A DNA stretch of 23,179 bases from JBDTME01 sp964583795. Its GTDB lineage: Bacteria > Patescibacteriota > Microgenomatia > UBA1400 > PJMF01. The notes under the pieces are model-generated. The model made no database searches. It had not been told where the DNA came from and saw only the letters and a program-made list of their open reading frames with translations. The position numbers and the translations under genes are program-made. Location: contig CAZOWX010000026.1 of NCBI GenBank assembly GCA_964583795.1, forward strand, positions 1 to 23,179. The letters run 5' to 3'. Shown one piece after another: positions 1-9,000 of the stretch. Position 1 is the stretch's first letter, and each line of letters begins with the position of its first letter.

Positions 1-667
<667 letters not shown>

Positions 668-673
668 ACAACT

Positions 674-681
674 CTCTCCTT
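674..681 (-). promoter_or_regulatory. Shine-Dalgarno of tuf
   Basis: AAGGAGAG on the minus strand, six bases before the tuf ATG. It is one of the strongest ribosome binding sites in the window. It contrasts with fusA, rpsG and rpsL, which have none. Confidence 0.85.
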
Positions 682-754
682 AATTTTGGTATTTAATTTT
701 TGGGTACCAAGTAGTAATTATTATTGTGTTAATAAGTTTTGACTTTCACAGAAC

Positions 755-783
755 TTCACTTCGCAGTAGCTATTGTAAGTGAA
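755..783 (-). other. Hairpin in the tuf leader
   Basis: A perfect 7-bp inverted repeat, TTCACTT ... AAGTGAA, with a 15-nt loop. It lies in the roughly 140-nt untranslated leader expected from the tuf promoter. A role in mRNA stability or autoregulation is only a guess. Confidence 0.4.
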
Positions 784-816
784 CAAGCACTCTTTCTCAA
801 TAACCACGAGACATGG

Positions 817-845
817 ATTATATAGAGCTTTCTGATTGTTATCAA
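817..845 (-). promoter_or_regulatory. Sigma-70-type promoter of tuf
   Basis: The minus strand reads TTGATA (840-845), a 17-bp spacer, then TATAAT (817-822). This is a one-mismatch -35 and a perfect -10 at ideal spacing. It lies in the fusA-tuf gap, with predicted transcription start near 810 and a leader of about 140 nt. It would let EF-Tu be expressed above the rest of the str operon. This is a sequence match only, with no experimental support. Confidence 0.75.
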
Positions 846-921
846 GATACTCAGAAATAAAAAATAATCAACCTCTTATCGCTATTATTTTGAATTTTTT
901 CACTTTGAGCTTTGACTTTTT

Positions 922-3072
922 TTATACCGCTCTGCCCACTTTTCCACGCTCTTCAACAATCGCTGCAGTAATACTAGCTGGGACCATATCGTAGTGGCTT
1001 GGTAACATCACACTCGAGGCACGACCTTGAGTCATACCACGAAGCTCTGTGACATATCCTTGCATTTCTGCGAGTGGAACTAATGCGGTGATGATGACCA
1101 CATTTCCACGATTGGTAGTCCCTTGAATCTGAGCACGGCGAGAACTTAAATCACCAATCACATCTCCCATAAAGTTTTCTGGAGTTGTAACCTCAACCTT
1201 CATGATTGGTTCGAGCAAAATGGGATCTGCAGACTTGACACCAGACTGCAAAGCAAACGAACCAGCCATTTTGAATGACATCTCACTGGAGTCGACTTCA
1301 TGGAAACTGCCATCAAACACGGTTACACTCATGTCAACGAGTGGAAATCCAGTAAGCACTCCCCGCTCCATAGCCTCTTTGACACCTTTCTCGATCGGGC
1401 CAATAAACTCTTTGGGAATGACACCACCCTTAATCTCGTTGATAAACTCATATCCCGTTCCTCGATCCTTTGGAGCCAATCGCAACCAACAATGTCCATA
1501 CTGACCACGTCCACCTGACTGCTTGATATACTTGCCTTCGGCTTCGACAGCTTTGGTAATGGTTTCACGATAGGCTACTTGTGGTTTACCCACATTCGCT
1601 TCGACTTTAAACTCACGCTTCATACGATCGACAATAATTTCCAAATGTAACTCGCCCATTCCGCCAATAATAGTCTGTCCTGTTTCTTGATCAACTTTGA
1701 TACTAAACGTCGGATCTTCTTCACCAAGCTTATTCAGTGCTAAACCCATTTTTTCCTGATCATTCTTGGTTTTTGGCTCAATTGCCAGTGATATCACTGG
1801 TTCAGCAAAAGTAATACCTTCCAAAATGATTGGAGCACTCTCATCACTCAGCGTGTCACCAGTTTTGGTCGATTTTAGTCCCACAACTGCGACAATTTCT
1901 CCGGCCTGGGCAAACTCTATCTCTTCACGCTTGTTCGCATGCATGAGTAACAAACGACCAACTCGCTCTTTCTCTCTGCGAGTCGAGTTAAACGCGTAGG
2001 AACCAGAATCGAGGCGACCTGAGTAAATTCGAACATAGGTCAACTTTCCCACATGAGGATCGGTCTGAATCTTGAACGCTAATCCAGAGAATTTTTCCTC
2101 GGGGACTAATTTTCGGGTGACTTCTTCTTTGGTTTTGGGGTCCGTACCAAGCACATGATCAATATCCATCGGTGATGGCAAGTACTCAATAACCGCATCC
2201 AAAAGTGGTTGAACACCAGTGTTTTTGAGCGATGAACCAGCATAAACAGGAACAAGTTTGTACTGAATAACGGCTTTGCGAAGTGCTGCCTTGAGCTCGT
2301 TCACGGTGATTGAGTCAGGATCATTAAAGAATTTCTCCATTACAGCATCGTCGGTCTCAGCAATCTGTTCAACCAACGCTGCTCGCATCGTTTGAGCCTC
2401 TTCTAAAAGCTCTGCTGGAATGTCCTTAATTTCAGGCTCTGTGTCAGCTTCATTATCCTTCCAAAAAAGTGCTTGCATATTCAACAAATCAATTACACCT
2501 TTAAAGAAGTTCTCCGCTCCCATGGGTAATACCATTTTGGCAGGAATGACACCAAATTTTTCTCGAATATCTTTACACGTCGCATTAAAATCAGCACCAA
2601 GCTTGTCCATTTTATTAACAAAACAAATACGTGGAACGTTGTACTTATCTGCCTGACGCCAAACAGTTTCCGATTGTGACTGAACACCTTCTGATGCATC
2701 CAGAACCGTAATACCTCCATCAAGTACGCGCAGTGAGCGCTCAACCTCAGCCGTGAAATCAACATGTCCCGGAGTATCAATGATGTTAAATCGGTACGCT
2801 GCCTTTTCTAAGTGAGTATCAAAGTAAGGAGTCCAAAAACAAGTCGTCGCAGCTGAAGTGATGGTAATTCCACGCTCCTTCTCCTGCTCCATCCAGTCCA
2901 TGGTGGCTGCGCCTTCATGAACCTCACCAATTTTGTAGTTTTTCCCGGTATAGAACAAAATACGCTCGGTGGTGGTGGTTTTTCCAGCGTCAATGTGAGC
3001 GATAATTCCAATGTTTCTGATACGCGCTAAGGGAATTTGAACAGCGGTTTGGTGTTGTTGGGAGTCAGCCAT
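922..3072 (-). CDS. fusA: Elongation factor G
   Basis: EF-G is the GTPase that drives ribosomal translocation and, with RRF, ribosome recycling. The 716 aa length is normal for the family. Visible motifs are the P-loop AHIDAGKTT (about residues 25-33), the switch I region with RGITITSAAT, G3 DTPGHVDF, G4 NKMDK, and domain IV/V sequences such as GGRGQYGH and GGVIPKEF, through to the C-terminal PASITAAIVEERG. No frameshift or missing motif is seen. It follows rpsG by 155 bp and precedes tuf by 255 bp. The region before the ATG has no Shine-Dalgarno; instead it carries a TAG-rich repeat (3078-3108). Confidence 0.97.
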   Translation of the reverse strand: MADSQQHQTAVQIPLARIRNIGIIAHIDAGKTTTTERILFYTGKNYKIGEVHEGAATMDWMEQEKERGITITSAATTCFWTPYFDTHLEKAAYRFNIIDTPGHVDFTAEVERSLRVLDGGITVLDASEGVQSQSETVWRQADKYNVPRICFVNKMDKLGADFNATCKDIREKFGVIPAKMVLPMGAENFFKGVIDLLNMQALFWKDNEADTEPEIKDIPAELLEEAQTMRAALVEQIAETDDAVMEKFFNDPDSITVNELKAALRKAVIQYKLVPVYAGSSLKNTGVQPLLDAVIEYLPSPMDIDHVLGTDPKTKEEVTRKLVPEEKFSGLAFKIQTDPHVGKLTYVRIYSGRLDSGSYAFNSTRREKERVGRLLLMHANKREEIEFAQAGEIVAVVGLKSTKTGDTLSDESAPIILEGITFAEPVISLAIEPKTKNDQEKMGLALNKLGEEDPTFSIKVDQETGQTIIGGMGELHLEIIVDRMKREFKVEANVGKPQVAYRETITKAVEAEGKYIKQSGGRGQYGHCWLRLAPKDRGTGYEFINEIKGGVIPKEFIGPIEKGVKEAMERGVLTGFPLVDMSVTVFDGSFHEVDSSEMSFKMAGSFALQSGVKSADPILLEPIMKVEVTTPENFMGDVIGDLSSRRAQIQGTTNRGNVVIITALVPLAEMQGYVTELRGMTQGRASSVMLPSHYDMVPASITAAIVEERGKVGRAV

Positions 3073-3077
3073 ACTTT

Positions 3078-3108
3078 TAGGTTATAGTTTATAGTTGATA
3101 GTGAATAG
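3078..3108. repeat. TAG/CTA-rich short-period leader repeat before fusA
   Basis: The plus strand reads as successive units TAGGTTA, TAGTTTA, TAGTTGA, TAGTGAA, TAG, a degenerate 7-base period. On the coding strand it reads as repeated CTATAAA/CTATCAA units ending six bases before the fusA ATG. No Shine-Dalgarno is present. Related sequences precede rpsG, rpsL and two small membrane-protein genes near 22.7-23.0 kb. Confidence 0.7.
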
Positions 3109-3227
3109 CCATTTTTCAAATAAACCCACATGTCACTTGTTGCAAACGTGCTTCAGTTCGGTTTGAACGATGAGATCTCAGTCTACTCAAGAATACAGCT
3201 TCACACAAGAGATTAATCTACCTTGAA

Positions 3228-3704
3228 TCACCATCTAAAGTGGGCAAAAGCACGGTTGGCCTCAGCCATACGATGCGAAGTGTTGCGTTTATCAATGGCT
3301 CCACCTTCATCATGCAATGCTGCTTCAATCTCAGCGACTAATTTTTCTGCAAATGTGTGATAGGTCGAACTTGATCGACCTCGAGCAGACTCAATCAACC
3401 AACGCACTGCTAATGAGAAGCCTCTGCGCCCACGAACAGGCATTGGAACCTGGTAAGCGGCACCACCAACTCGGCGAGAACGCACTTCCATTTGAGGCAT
3501 GACTTTTTGAATCACGTCGTCAAATACTTCAGTTCCTTTTTTGCTAAATTTTTTCTCAAGTAACTCGAGAGCTAAATAAATCTGTTTTTGAGCGACTGAC
3601 TTTTTACCATCTCGCATCGCCAGATTAATTAACTTGGCAATACGAGTCGATTTGTATCGCTCGTCTGGTTGTGTTTGTCTGATTTTGGCTGTTTTGGCAC
3701 GCAT
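3228..3704 (-). CDS. rpsG: 30S ribosomal protein S7
   Basis: S7 is a primary 16S rRNA binding protein that nucleates the head of the 30S subunit. The 158 aa length is normal. Family signatures are RIAKLINLAMRDGKKSVAQ near the N-terminus, MPQMEVRSRRVGGAAYQVP in the middle (the usual KPxxEVRSRRVGGATYQVP region), the segment RGRRGFSLAVRWL, and the C-terminal ANRAFAHFRW. The gene ends in UGA directly after FRW, where S7 proteins normally end, which supports standard UGA-stop decoding. It is 41 bp downstream of rpsL and 155 bp upstream of fusA. No Shine-Dalgarno precedes the ATG. Confidence 0.97.
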   Translation of the reverse strand: MRAKTAKIRQTQPDERYKSTRIAKLINLAMRDGKKSVAQKQIYLALELLEKKFSKKGTEVFDDVIQKVMPQMEVRSRRVGGAAYQVPMPVRGRRGFSLAVRWLIESARGRSSSTYHTFAEKLVAEIEAALHDEGGAIDKRNTSHRMAEANRAFAHFRW

Positions 3705-3719
3705 ATGTTTTTTCGATAC

Positions 3720-3742
3720 TAGGTTATAGGTGATAGGTTATA
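3720..3742. repeat. TAG-rich short-period leader repeat before rpsG
   Basis: The plus strand reads TAGGTTA, TAGGTGA, TAGGTTA, TA, an almost perfect 7-base period filling most of the 41-bp rpsL-rpsG gap. It is the same vocabulary as the repeat before fusA. No Shine-Dalgarno is found before the rpsG ATG. Confidence 0.7.
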
Positions 3743-3745
3743 ACG

Positions 3746-4156
3746 TTATGCTCTCTTGACTCCGTACTTACTGCGGCTGGTTTTACGATTCACTACTCCA
3801 GCAGCATCGTACTTGCCACGAATAATATGATATTTCACACCAGGAAGATCTTTCACACGTCCACCACGCACAAGCACAACAGAGTGCTCAGCCAAGTTAT
3901 GCCCCTCACCCATGATGTAAGCGGTCACTTCAACTCGGTTAGAAAGGCGAACACGTGCCACTTTCCGCAGCGCTGAGTTTGGTTTCTTTGGGGTCATGGT
4001 TTTTACCAAAGTGCAGACACCTCGCTTTTGAGGATTTGTGGTTTTTCCGTATGTCTTGGTATTACTGTTAAAACTTCGTCGAAGCGCTGTGGCTTTTACT
4101 CGAGTTGGTTTTGATTTGCGACCGCCTTTGCGGATGAGCTGGTTGATTGTTGGCAT
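3746..4156 (-). CDS. rpsL: 30S ribosomal protein S12
   Basis: S12 lies at the decoding centre of the 30S subunit and controls translational accuracy. The 136 aa length matches the longer bacterial form, which has an extra ~14 residues after the N-terminus compared with E. coli. Signatures are MPTINQLIRKG, PQKRGVCT, TPKKPNSALRKVARVRL and VKDLPGVKYHIIRG. The positions that mutate to streptomycin resistance elsewhere (E. coli K43 and K88) align with K57 and K102 and are lysine here, the susceptible-type residue. It is the first gene of the rpsL-rpsG-fusA-tuf block, with a promoter at 4320-4347 and a leader of about 155 nt. Confidence 0.97.
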   Translation of the reverse strand: MPTINQLIRKGGRKSKPTRVKATALRRSFNSNTKTYGKTTNPQKRGVCTLVKTMTPKKPNSALRKVARVRLSNRVEVTAYIMGEGHNLAEHSVVLVRGGRVKDLPGVKYHIIRGKYDAAGVVNRKTSRSKYGVKRA

Positions 4157-4162
4157 ACTTTG

Positions 4163-4203
4163 TAGTTGTCAGTTAACAGTGAAACAGTTAACAGTATTTA
4201 GTA
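4163..4203. repeat. Leader repeat before rpsL with an 11-bp exact direct repeat
   Basis: CAGTTAACAGT occurs exactly twice (4170-4180 and 4185-4195, 15-bp period) inside a longer TAG/GTT-rich tract that ends a few bases before the rpsL ATG. It has a different period but similar composition to the tracts before rpsG and fusA. No Shine-Dalgarno is visible. Confidence 0.65.
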
Positions 4204-4269
4204 AATTTTAGCTTCGCAAGAAGGAAAAAAGGAAAACACTCAAAAAGAGAAGTTTTGCCTTGTATTACT

Positions 4270-4294
4270 CTCAGTTACCCTTGCGGTACATGAG
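4270..4294 (-). other. Hairpin in the rpsL leader
   Basis: On the minus strand CTCA pairs with TGAG, enclosing GTACC paired with GGTAAC (one bulge) around a 5-nt loop. It lies in the untranslated leader between the predicted promoter and rpsL. In E. coli S7 autoregulates this operon through an mRNA structure, but that site is between rpsL and rpsG, so equivalence is not claimed. Confidence 0.35.
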
Positions 4295-4319
4295 TCCCTT
4301 CACACAAGTATAGATCTGG

Positions 4320-4347
4320 ATTATAACAGTTTTCTAATGATTGGCAA
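4320..4347 (-). promoter_or_regulatory. Promoter for rpsL-rpsG-fusA
   Basis: The minus strand reads TTGCCA (4342-4347), a 16-bp spacer, then a perfect TATAAT (4320-4325). It sits just downstream of the preceding gene's stop (that CDS ends at 4356) and gives a leader of about 155 nt. The -10 is perfect; the -35 matches four of six bases, TTG plus the final A. Confidence 0.6.
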
Positions 4348-4355
4348 ATGGTACT

Positions 4356-5900
4356 TTATGGGATTGTCATGCCTTCTGCATCCAGATACATCATCTTCGC
4401 TTGCTCGTAACTCACTACCCAGCCAGTCTGGCGGACACTTTTATAGAATGTCTGACGGAAAAAATTACCATGCGAGTCGTATACCTCTGGGTACCCTCGA
4501 AATCGTTCAATATTATTTCGATATGAATCGAGTTGTTGTTTCGCTTGTTCCAGGTACCTTTTATCATGTGTTACTTGAGATAACCGAATCAATAACTTGG
4601 TATACTCTTGCCCCCAACTACTCCAAATTGCAGTCGTCCCGTACTGCGGGGCAAAGATTTTTGGCAAACTAGCCAACTTTGTTTTACTCTCATCACTTTC
4701 ATACTTCACCCCAAACGGTTGATCAATCTTGTTTGCTTGGATATATGACACACAACGTTGCAAATAGGGCAGTTCTTCAGGATTGCTCGGGTCAAGAAAT
4801 CCGGTCATCTGGACAATCAGCCAATCAGAAGAATACGCGTGGTTTTGCTTTGACTCATCACTCAAGTCTTCAAGAAAAATTCCCATCTGATCATCCCGAA
4901 AGGTTGAAATGATTTTTTGCTTTAATCCATCCAAGAAAGCCTGATCTTTCGGAATAAGATTAAGTTCTTGAGCCAACGCCATCGTCTTCCAGAATATTAC
5001 GTTATCGTAAAACGAACTTTCACGCTTTCGAGCGATGTCTTTCGCTCCAGACAGATAAATTTCTTTGCGCACCAAGCGTGTTTTCGGATCATATACTCGC
5101 TGAACATACTCCTCAACATAAGACTGAAGTTTGGCTCGATGTTGCTCCAAGAGTTGATCAGCCATAAGTTTTGTCTGAACTGGAAGCGCACTGGTTTCAT
5201 CACTCCCTCGATACGGGTACAACTGTTCTATCAACTGTTGATCTTGCATGTTGCGCAGTGCATACAACAAGCTGTACAGCGTATCGGATGGTGGAGAGTA
5301 AATATCGATTGGGACTACAGACTCCGGTGAAATGGGAATAATGGTGGTAGAAAGTTGATCAACTTTTGAATACACCTTGAGAGCATACGCAGTCGTCTTG
5401 AGATAGATGAGCTGACGATTACGCCAATCCGCTGGACTTAATGCCGTTCTTTTATCAAGGGCAGCATTGTAAAAAATACCTAACGAACGCGGATACAGCA
5501 CACTAAAATGATCACCGGAAATTAAAAATGTTTTATTGGGGTTAAATCGAAGTTGATGAATTTGTTCAATTATCTGCGGCTCATTATCTTTTTTTGCCTT
5601 TGGCCCTCCAATAAATCGCCCATTAACAATATGCCAACCAGCTTTTGCAAATGCTAAACCCCGCATAAATACGTTTTGAAACACAAATATATCAGTGCTC
5701 TCGTGCAAAACAAACTGATCACCTTGCATGGTTACTGTTTTAAATGGATCCTTGATCACTGAGAATGTCGTAAATGGATTGGTCAGATAGGAAAACACCG
5801 AAATTCCTATAAACACAAAAACCAGCACTTTGCTTGAGCGCCGTTTCCATTTCCGCTTGGTCTTATACTTATGGAAAATTTTTTTGAACTTTTGTTTCAC
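4356..5900 (-). CDS. Membrane-anchored protein with alpha/alpha-barrel (six-hairpin glycosidase-like) features
   Basis: The family is not firmly recognised. The 514 aa product begins with a very basic cytoplasmic stretch (residues 1-23, rich in K and R) followed by one hydrophobic segment (about 23-40), so the rest probably faces outward on a membrane anchor. The second half has repeated helix-pair sequences with aromatic motifs such as YSSDWLIVQMTGF, YGTTAIWSSWGQEY and RQTGWVVSYEQAKMM, resembling (alpha/alpha)6 glycoside hydrolases of the glucoamylase/trehalase kind. The catalytic acids cannot be assigned by eye. The start is a GTG; no clear Shine-Dalgarno precedes it. It lies between rpoC and rpsL, isolated by the rpoC terminator and its own promoter. 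It could act on envelope polysaccharide, but that is an inference. Confidence 0.6.
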   Translation of the reverse strand: MKQKFKKIFHKYKTKRKWKRRSSKVLVFVFIGISVFSYLTNPFTTFSVIKDPFKTVTMQGDQFVLHESTDIFVFQNVFMRGLAFAKAGWHIVNGRFIGGPKAKKDNEPQIIEQIHQLRFNPNKTFLISGDHFSVLYPRSLGIFYNAALDKRTALSPADWRNRQLIYLKTTAYALKVYSKVDQLSTTIIPISPESVVPIDIYSPPSDTLYSLLYALRNMQDQQLIEQLYPYRGSDETSALPVQTKLMADQLLEQHRAKLQSYVEEYVQRVYDPKTRLVRKEIYLSGAKDIARKRESSFYDNVIFWKTMALAQELNLIPKDQAFLDGLKQKIISTFRDDQMGIFLEDLSDESKQNHAYSSDWLIVQMTGFLDPSNPEELPYLQRCVSYIQANKIDQPFGVKYESDESKTKLASLPKIFAPQYGTTAIWSSWGQEYTKLLIRLSQVTHDKRYLEQAKQQLDSYRNNIERFRGYPEVYDSHGNFFRQTFYKSVRQTGWVVSYEQAKMMYLDAEGMTIP

Positions 5901-5930
5901 TAACTATCTGCTAATTTCTGTTGAACTTCA

Positions 5931-5960
5931 ATCATACTTGATTGTTTTAGAAATTATCAA
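5931..5960 (-). promoter_or_regulatory. Promoter of the membrane-anchored barrel-like gene
   Basis: The minus strand reads TTGATA (5955-5960), an 18-bp spacer, then TATGAT (5931-5936). The predicted transcript starts about 25 nt before the GTG start. A 9-bp inverted repeat (AACTATCTG 5902-5910, CAGATAGTT 5975-5983) brackets this promoter and could be an operator dyad. Confidence 0.6.
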
Positions 5961-6040
5961 CGTACTTAAACAAACAGATAGTTGAAGGGATAACGGGGAA
6001 TGAAATCACTTCAAATACAGCATCAAGATTTTTCGATACA

Positions 6041-6077
6041 AAAAACCCAGATTGTGAGAAAACAAATCTGGGTTTTT
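6041..6077 (-). terminator. Rho-independent terminator after rpoC
   Basis: A perfect 13-bp stem (6041-6053 with 6065-6077, core AACCCAGATT/AATCTGGGTT) with an 11-nt loop, flanked by an A-run on one side and a T-run on the other. It begins about 14 bp after the rpoC stop on the minus strand. It marks the end of the rpoB-rpoC transcript and would also work in the opposite direction. Confidence 0.9.
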
Positions 6078-6090
6078 ATAATTTCAACTT

Positions 6091-9000
6091 TTATGCTTCT
6101 ATAGAAGCCTCTTCGATGCTTGCTCGCTCAAAACTGGTAGGAATTAAACGCCCAATGATGACGTTTTCCTTCAAACCAATCAATGGATCTAGTGCACCAC
6201 TGGTTGCTGCATCGGTTAGAACAGATGTTGTGTGCTGGAACGAAGCCGCACTGAACCATGACTGCGTATACAGTGCAACTCGGGAAATCCCACCAATCAT
6301 CACTTGACCAGTTGCTGGCTCTCCACCCTCAGCCAAGATCTTCTCATTAGTCTCTCGAAGCGTACTTCGATCAATGATCTCCCCAGAAAGTAACGCAGTG
6401 TCGCCACTCGTTTCGATCTTCACTTTGTCACTCATGCGTCGAATGATGACTTCAAAGTGTTTGTCATTGATCCCAATACCTTGAGATTCATACACTTTCT
6501 GGATTTCATCAAGCAAGTACTCTTGAGCACTGCGCATACCGCGCATTAGCAGTACGTCTTTGACATCCAAAGCACCTTCCGTGAGCTGTTGTCCAACGTG
6601 CACTAAGTCACCATCAGCAACACTCAACTGGGCACCAATTGGAGCAAAGTAGACCTTCTCTTCGACAGGCTTTGATGTGGAGCTCACCTTGATCTCATAC
6701 CCACTTGAAGTTTCCTCGACGGTCACCTTACCAGAGATCTCGGCCATTGGAGCCAAAACTTTTGGCACCCGTGCTTCAAATAGCTCTTCCACACGTGGTA
6801 ATCCTTGCGTCACGTCCAAACCGACGATACCTCCAGAGTGTTTCACACGCATGGTCAGCTGAGTTCCTGGCTCTCCAATTGATTGCGCAGCAACAACTCC
6901 AACTGGTAAACCAATGTCGACAAGTTGTTTGGTGGAAAAGTCCCAACCATAACACTTGGCGCACAAACCAACAGAGGCCTCACACGTTAGCGGTGAGCGG
7001 ACCCAAACTGATGCCACATTTGCGCCAGCAATTTCGTTTGCAATTTTCTCATCAATCAACCCGCCTGCTGCAACAATCACATTTTGAGTTTGAGGATTGA
7101 CCACATCTTTTAGGGCAATTCTGCCGGTAACGCGCAAATTAAAGACTTTTTCGCGTTTGCCTTCACGAATGATCTCAATACCCTCTTTGGTTTGACAATC
7201 AACCATACGAATGATCATGTCGTGTGAGACATCAACTAATCGACGAGTCAAGTAACCGGCATCTGCTGTTTTCAAAGCGGAGTCAGTCAACCCTTTTCTT
7301 GATCCACGAGCACTGGTCACGTACTCAAAAATTGACAAACCTTCTCTAAAGTTGGATTTTGTCGGCATTTCCACGATCTTACCTAGTGGGTCCACAACCA
7401 AACCACGCATGGCTGCTAACTGTTTGACTTGATCTTTTGAAGCACGAGTTCCTCCAGAGTTAATCATGACTTTCACAGCATTGGTCTCGTCATAACTTTC
7501 CCAAGTCTTCTCTGCAACCTCATCGGTAGCATCCATCCAAATTTGCAAGGTGAGTCGTCGCTTTTCCTCACTAGTAATGAGCCCTTGATCGAAGTTATCT
7601 TGGACCACTTCAGCTTTCTTGTTGGCTTTATCAACGATCTCTTTCTTTTCAGGGATCATACGACAATCTGAAACAGAAACCGACAAACCAGACAAAGTAG
7701 CGGCTTCAAAGCCCATATTTTTGATGGAGTCAATCAGTTGAGAAGTTTCCTCGCTATTTTGCACACGAATCGATTCACGAATCAACTCTTTGATCTTCCC
7801 AGCAGTCACAGGCTCATTGATGTAGCGCATAAATTCTGGCAAGACATCGTTGAACATCATTCGTCCAACCGTTGTCTTCATCAGTGCCAGTTTGCCACCT
7901 TTACCGTAGGGGAGTCGCACAGTGATTTCCTGGCGCATGCCAATTTGTTCAGCTTGGAACGCATGAATTGCTTCGTCTTCAGAAGAAAATACAGCATCCA
8001 ACACTGGGATGGAGATATCAATCGTTGTTTGATAAAAAACACCCAAAGCCATTTCCTTGTTTGGCACGGTAATTGGGGAACCATCCGCAGGCTTGAGTAA
8101 GTTCTTTGACGGAAGCATCAAATCACGGGACTCTTGTTGAGACTCATCTGTGAGAGGGATATGGACAGCCATCTGATCTCCATCAAAGTCGGCGTTATAT
8201 CCAGAACAGACACACGGATGCAACCGAATAGCACTACCTTCAATCAAGATAGGATAAAACGCTTGAATACCCAACTTATGCAAAGTGGGGGCACGATTCA
8301 GCAGTACCGGATGATTTTGTATCACTTTATCCAAAATGTCATATACTTCTGGACTGCGACGCTCAAGGGCGTGTTTGGCACTCTTTACGTTTGGCGCCAA
8401 ACCTTGGGTAATGAGTTCGCGAAGAACGTAGGGTTTGAACATTTCCAAAGCCATATCCTTTGGTAAACCACACTGGTCAAGGTTCAACTCTGGTCCAACT
8501 ACGATCACACTTCGACCGGAGTAGTCAACGCGTTTTCCCAGCAAGTTTTGACGGAAGCGACCTTGCTTTCCTCGAAGCATCTCGGACAAAGAACGTAACT
8601 GTCGCAATGTCGATCGGCGAGTTTTTCTCGCACGAGTACTGTCAATCAGTGAGTCCACAGCCTCCTGAAGCATGCGTTTCTCGTTGCGCAAGATAATCTC
8701 TGGTGCACCAAGATCAATCAAGTGTCGAAGACGGTTGTTTCGATTGATCACTCTTCGGTACAAATCATTCAAATCCGATGTTGCAAATCGGCCACCTGAA
8801 AGCTGTACCATAGGACGAAGATCTGGAGGCATCACTGGTAAAACCGTCAAGAACATCCATTGCGGCTTAATGTCAGCGCGTCGAAATCCCTCCACTACTC
8901 GTAAACGCTTCTTGAGCTTCACCGCTCTTGGACCAGAAGATTCTTTGGCTTCTTCAATCAACGACTGTGAGAGCTCATCAAGATCCAACTCCTGAACAAG

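Noticed and set aside
3228..3230. Recoding of UGA as glycine, as in some CPR lineages
   Set aside because: rpsG ends at UGA exactly where S7 proteins normally end.
4625..4660. GTCCCGTACTGCGGGGC inside the barrel-like gene as a third copy of the palindromic repeat
   Set aside because: It lacks the flanking ACYCGCCTTCG and GGGACTAC ends and encodes a plausible conserved motif (YGTTAIWSSWG), so similarity is probably chance.
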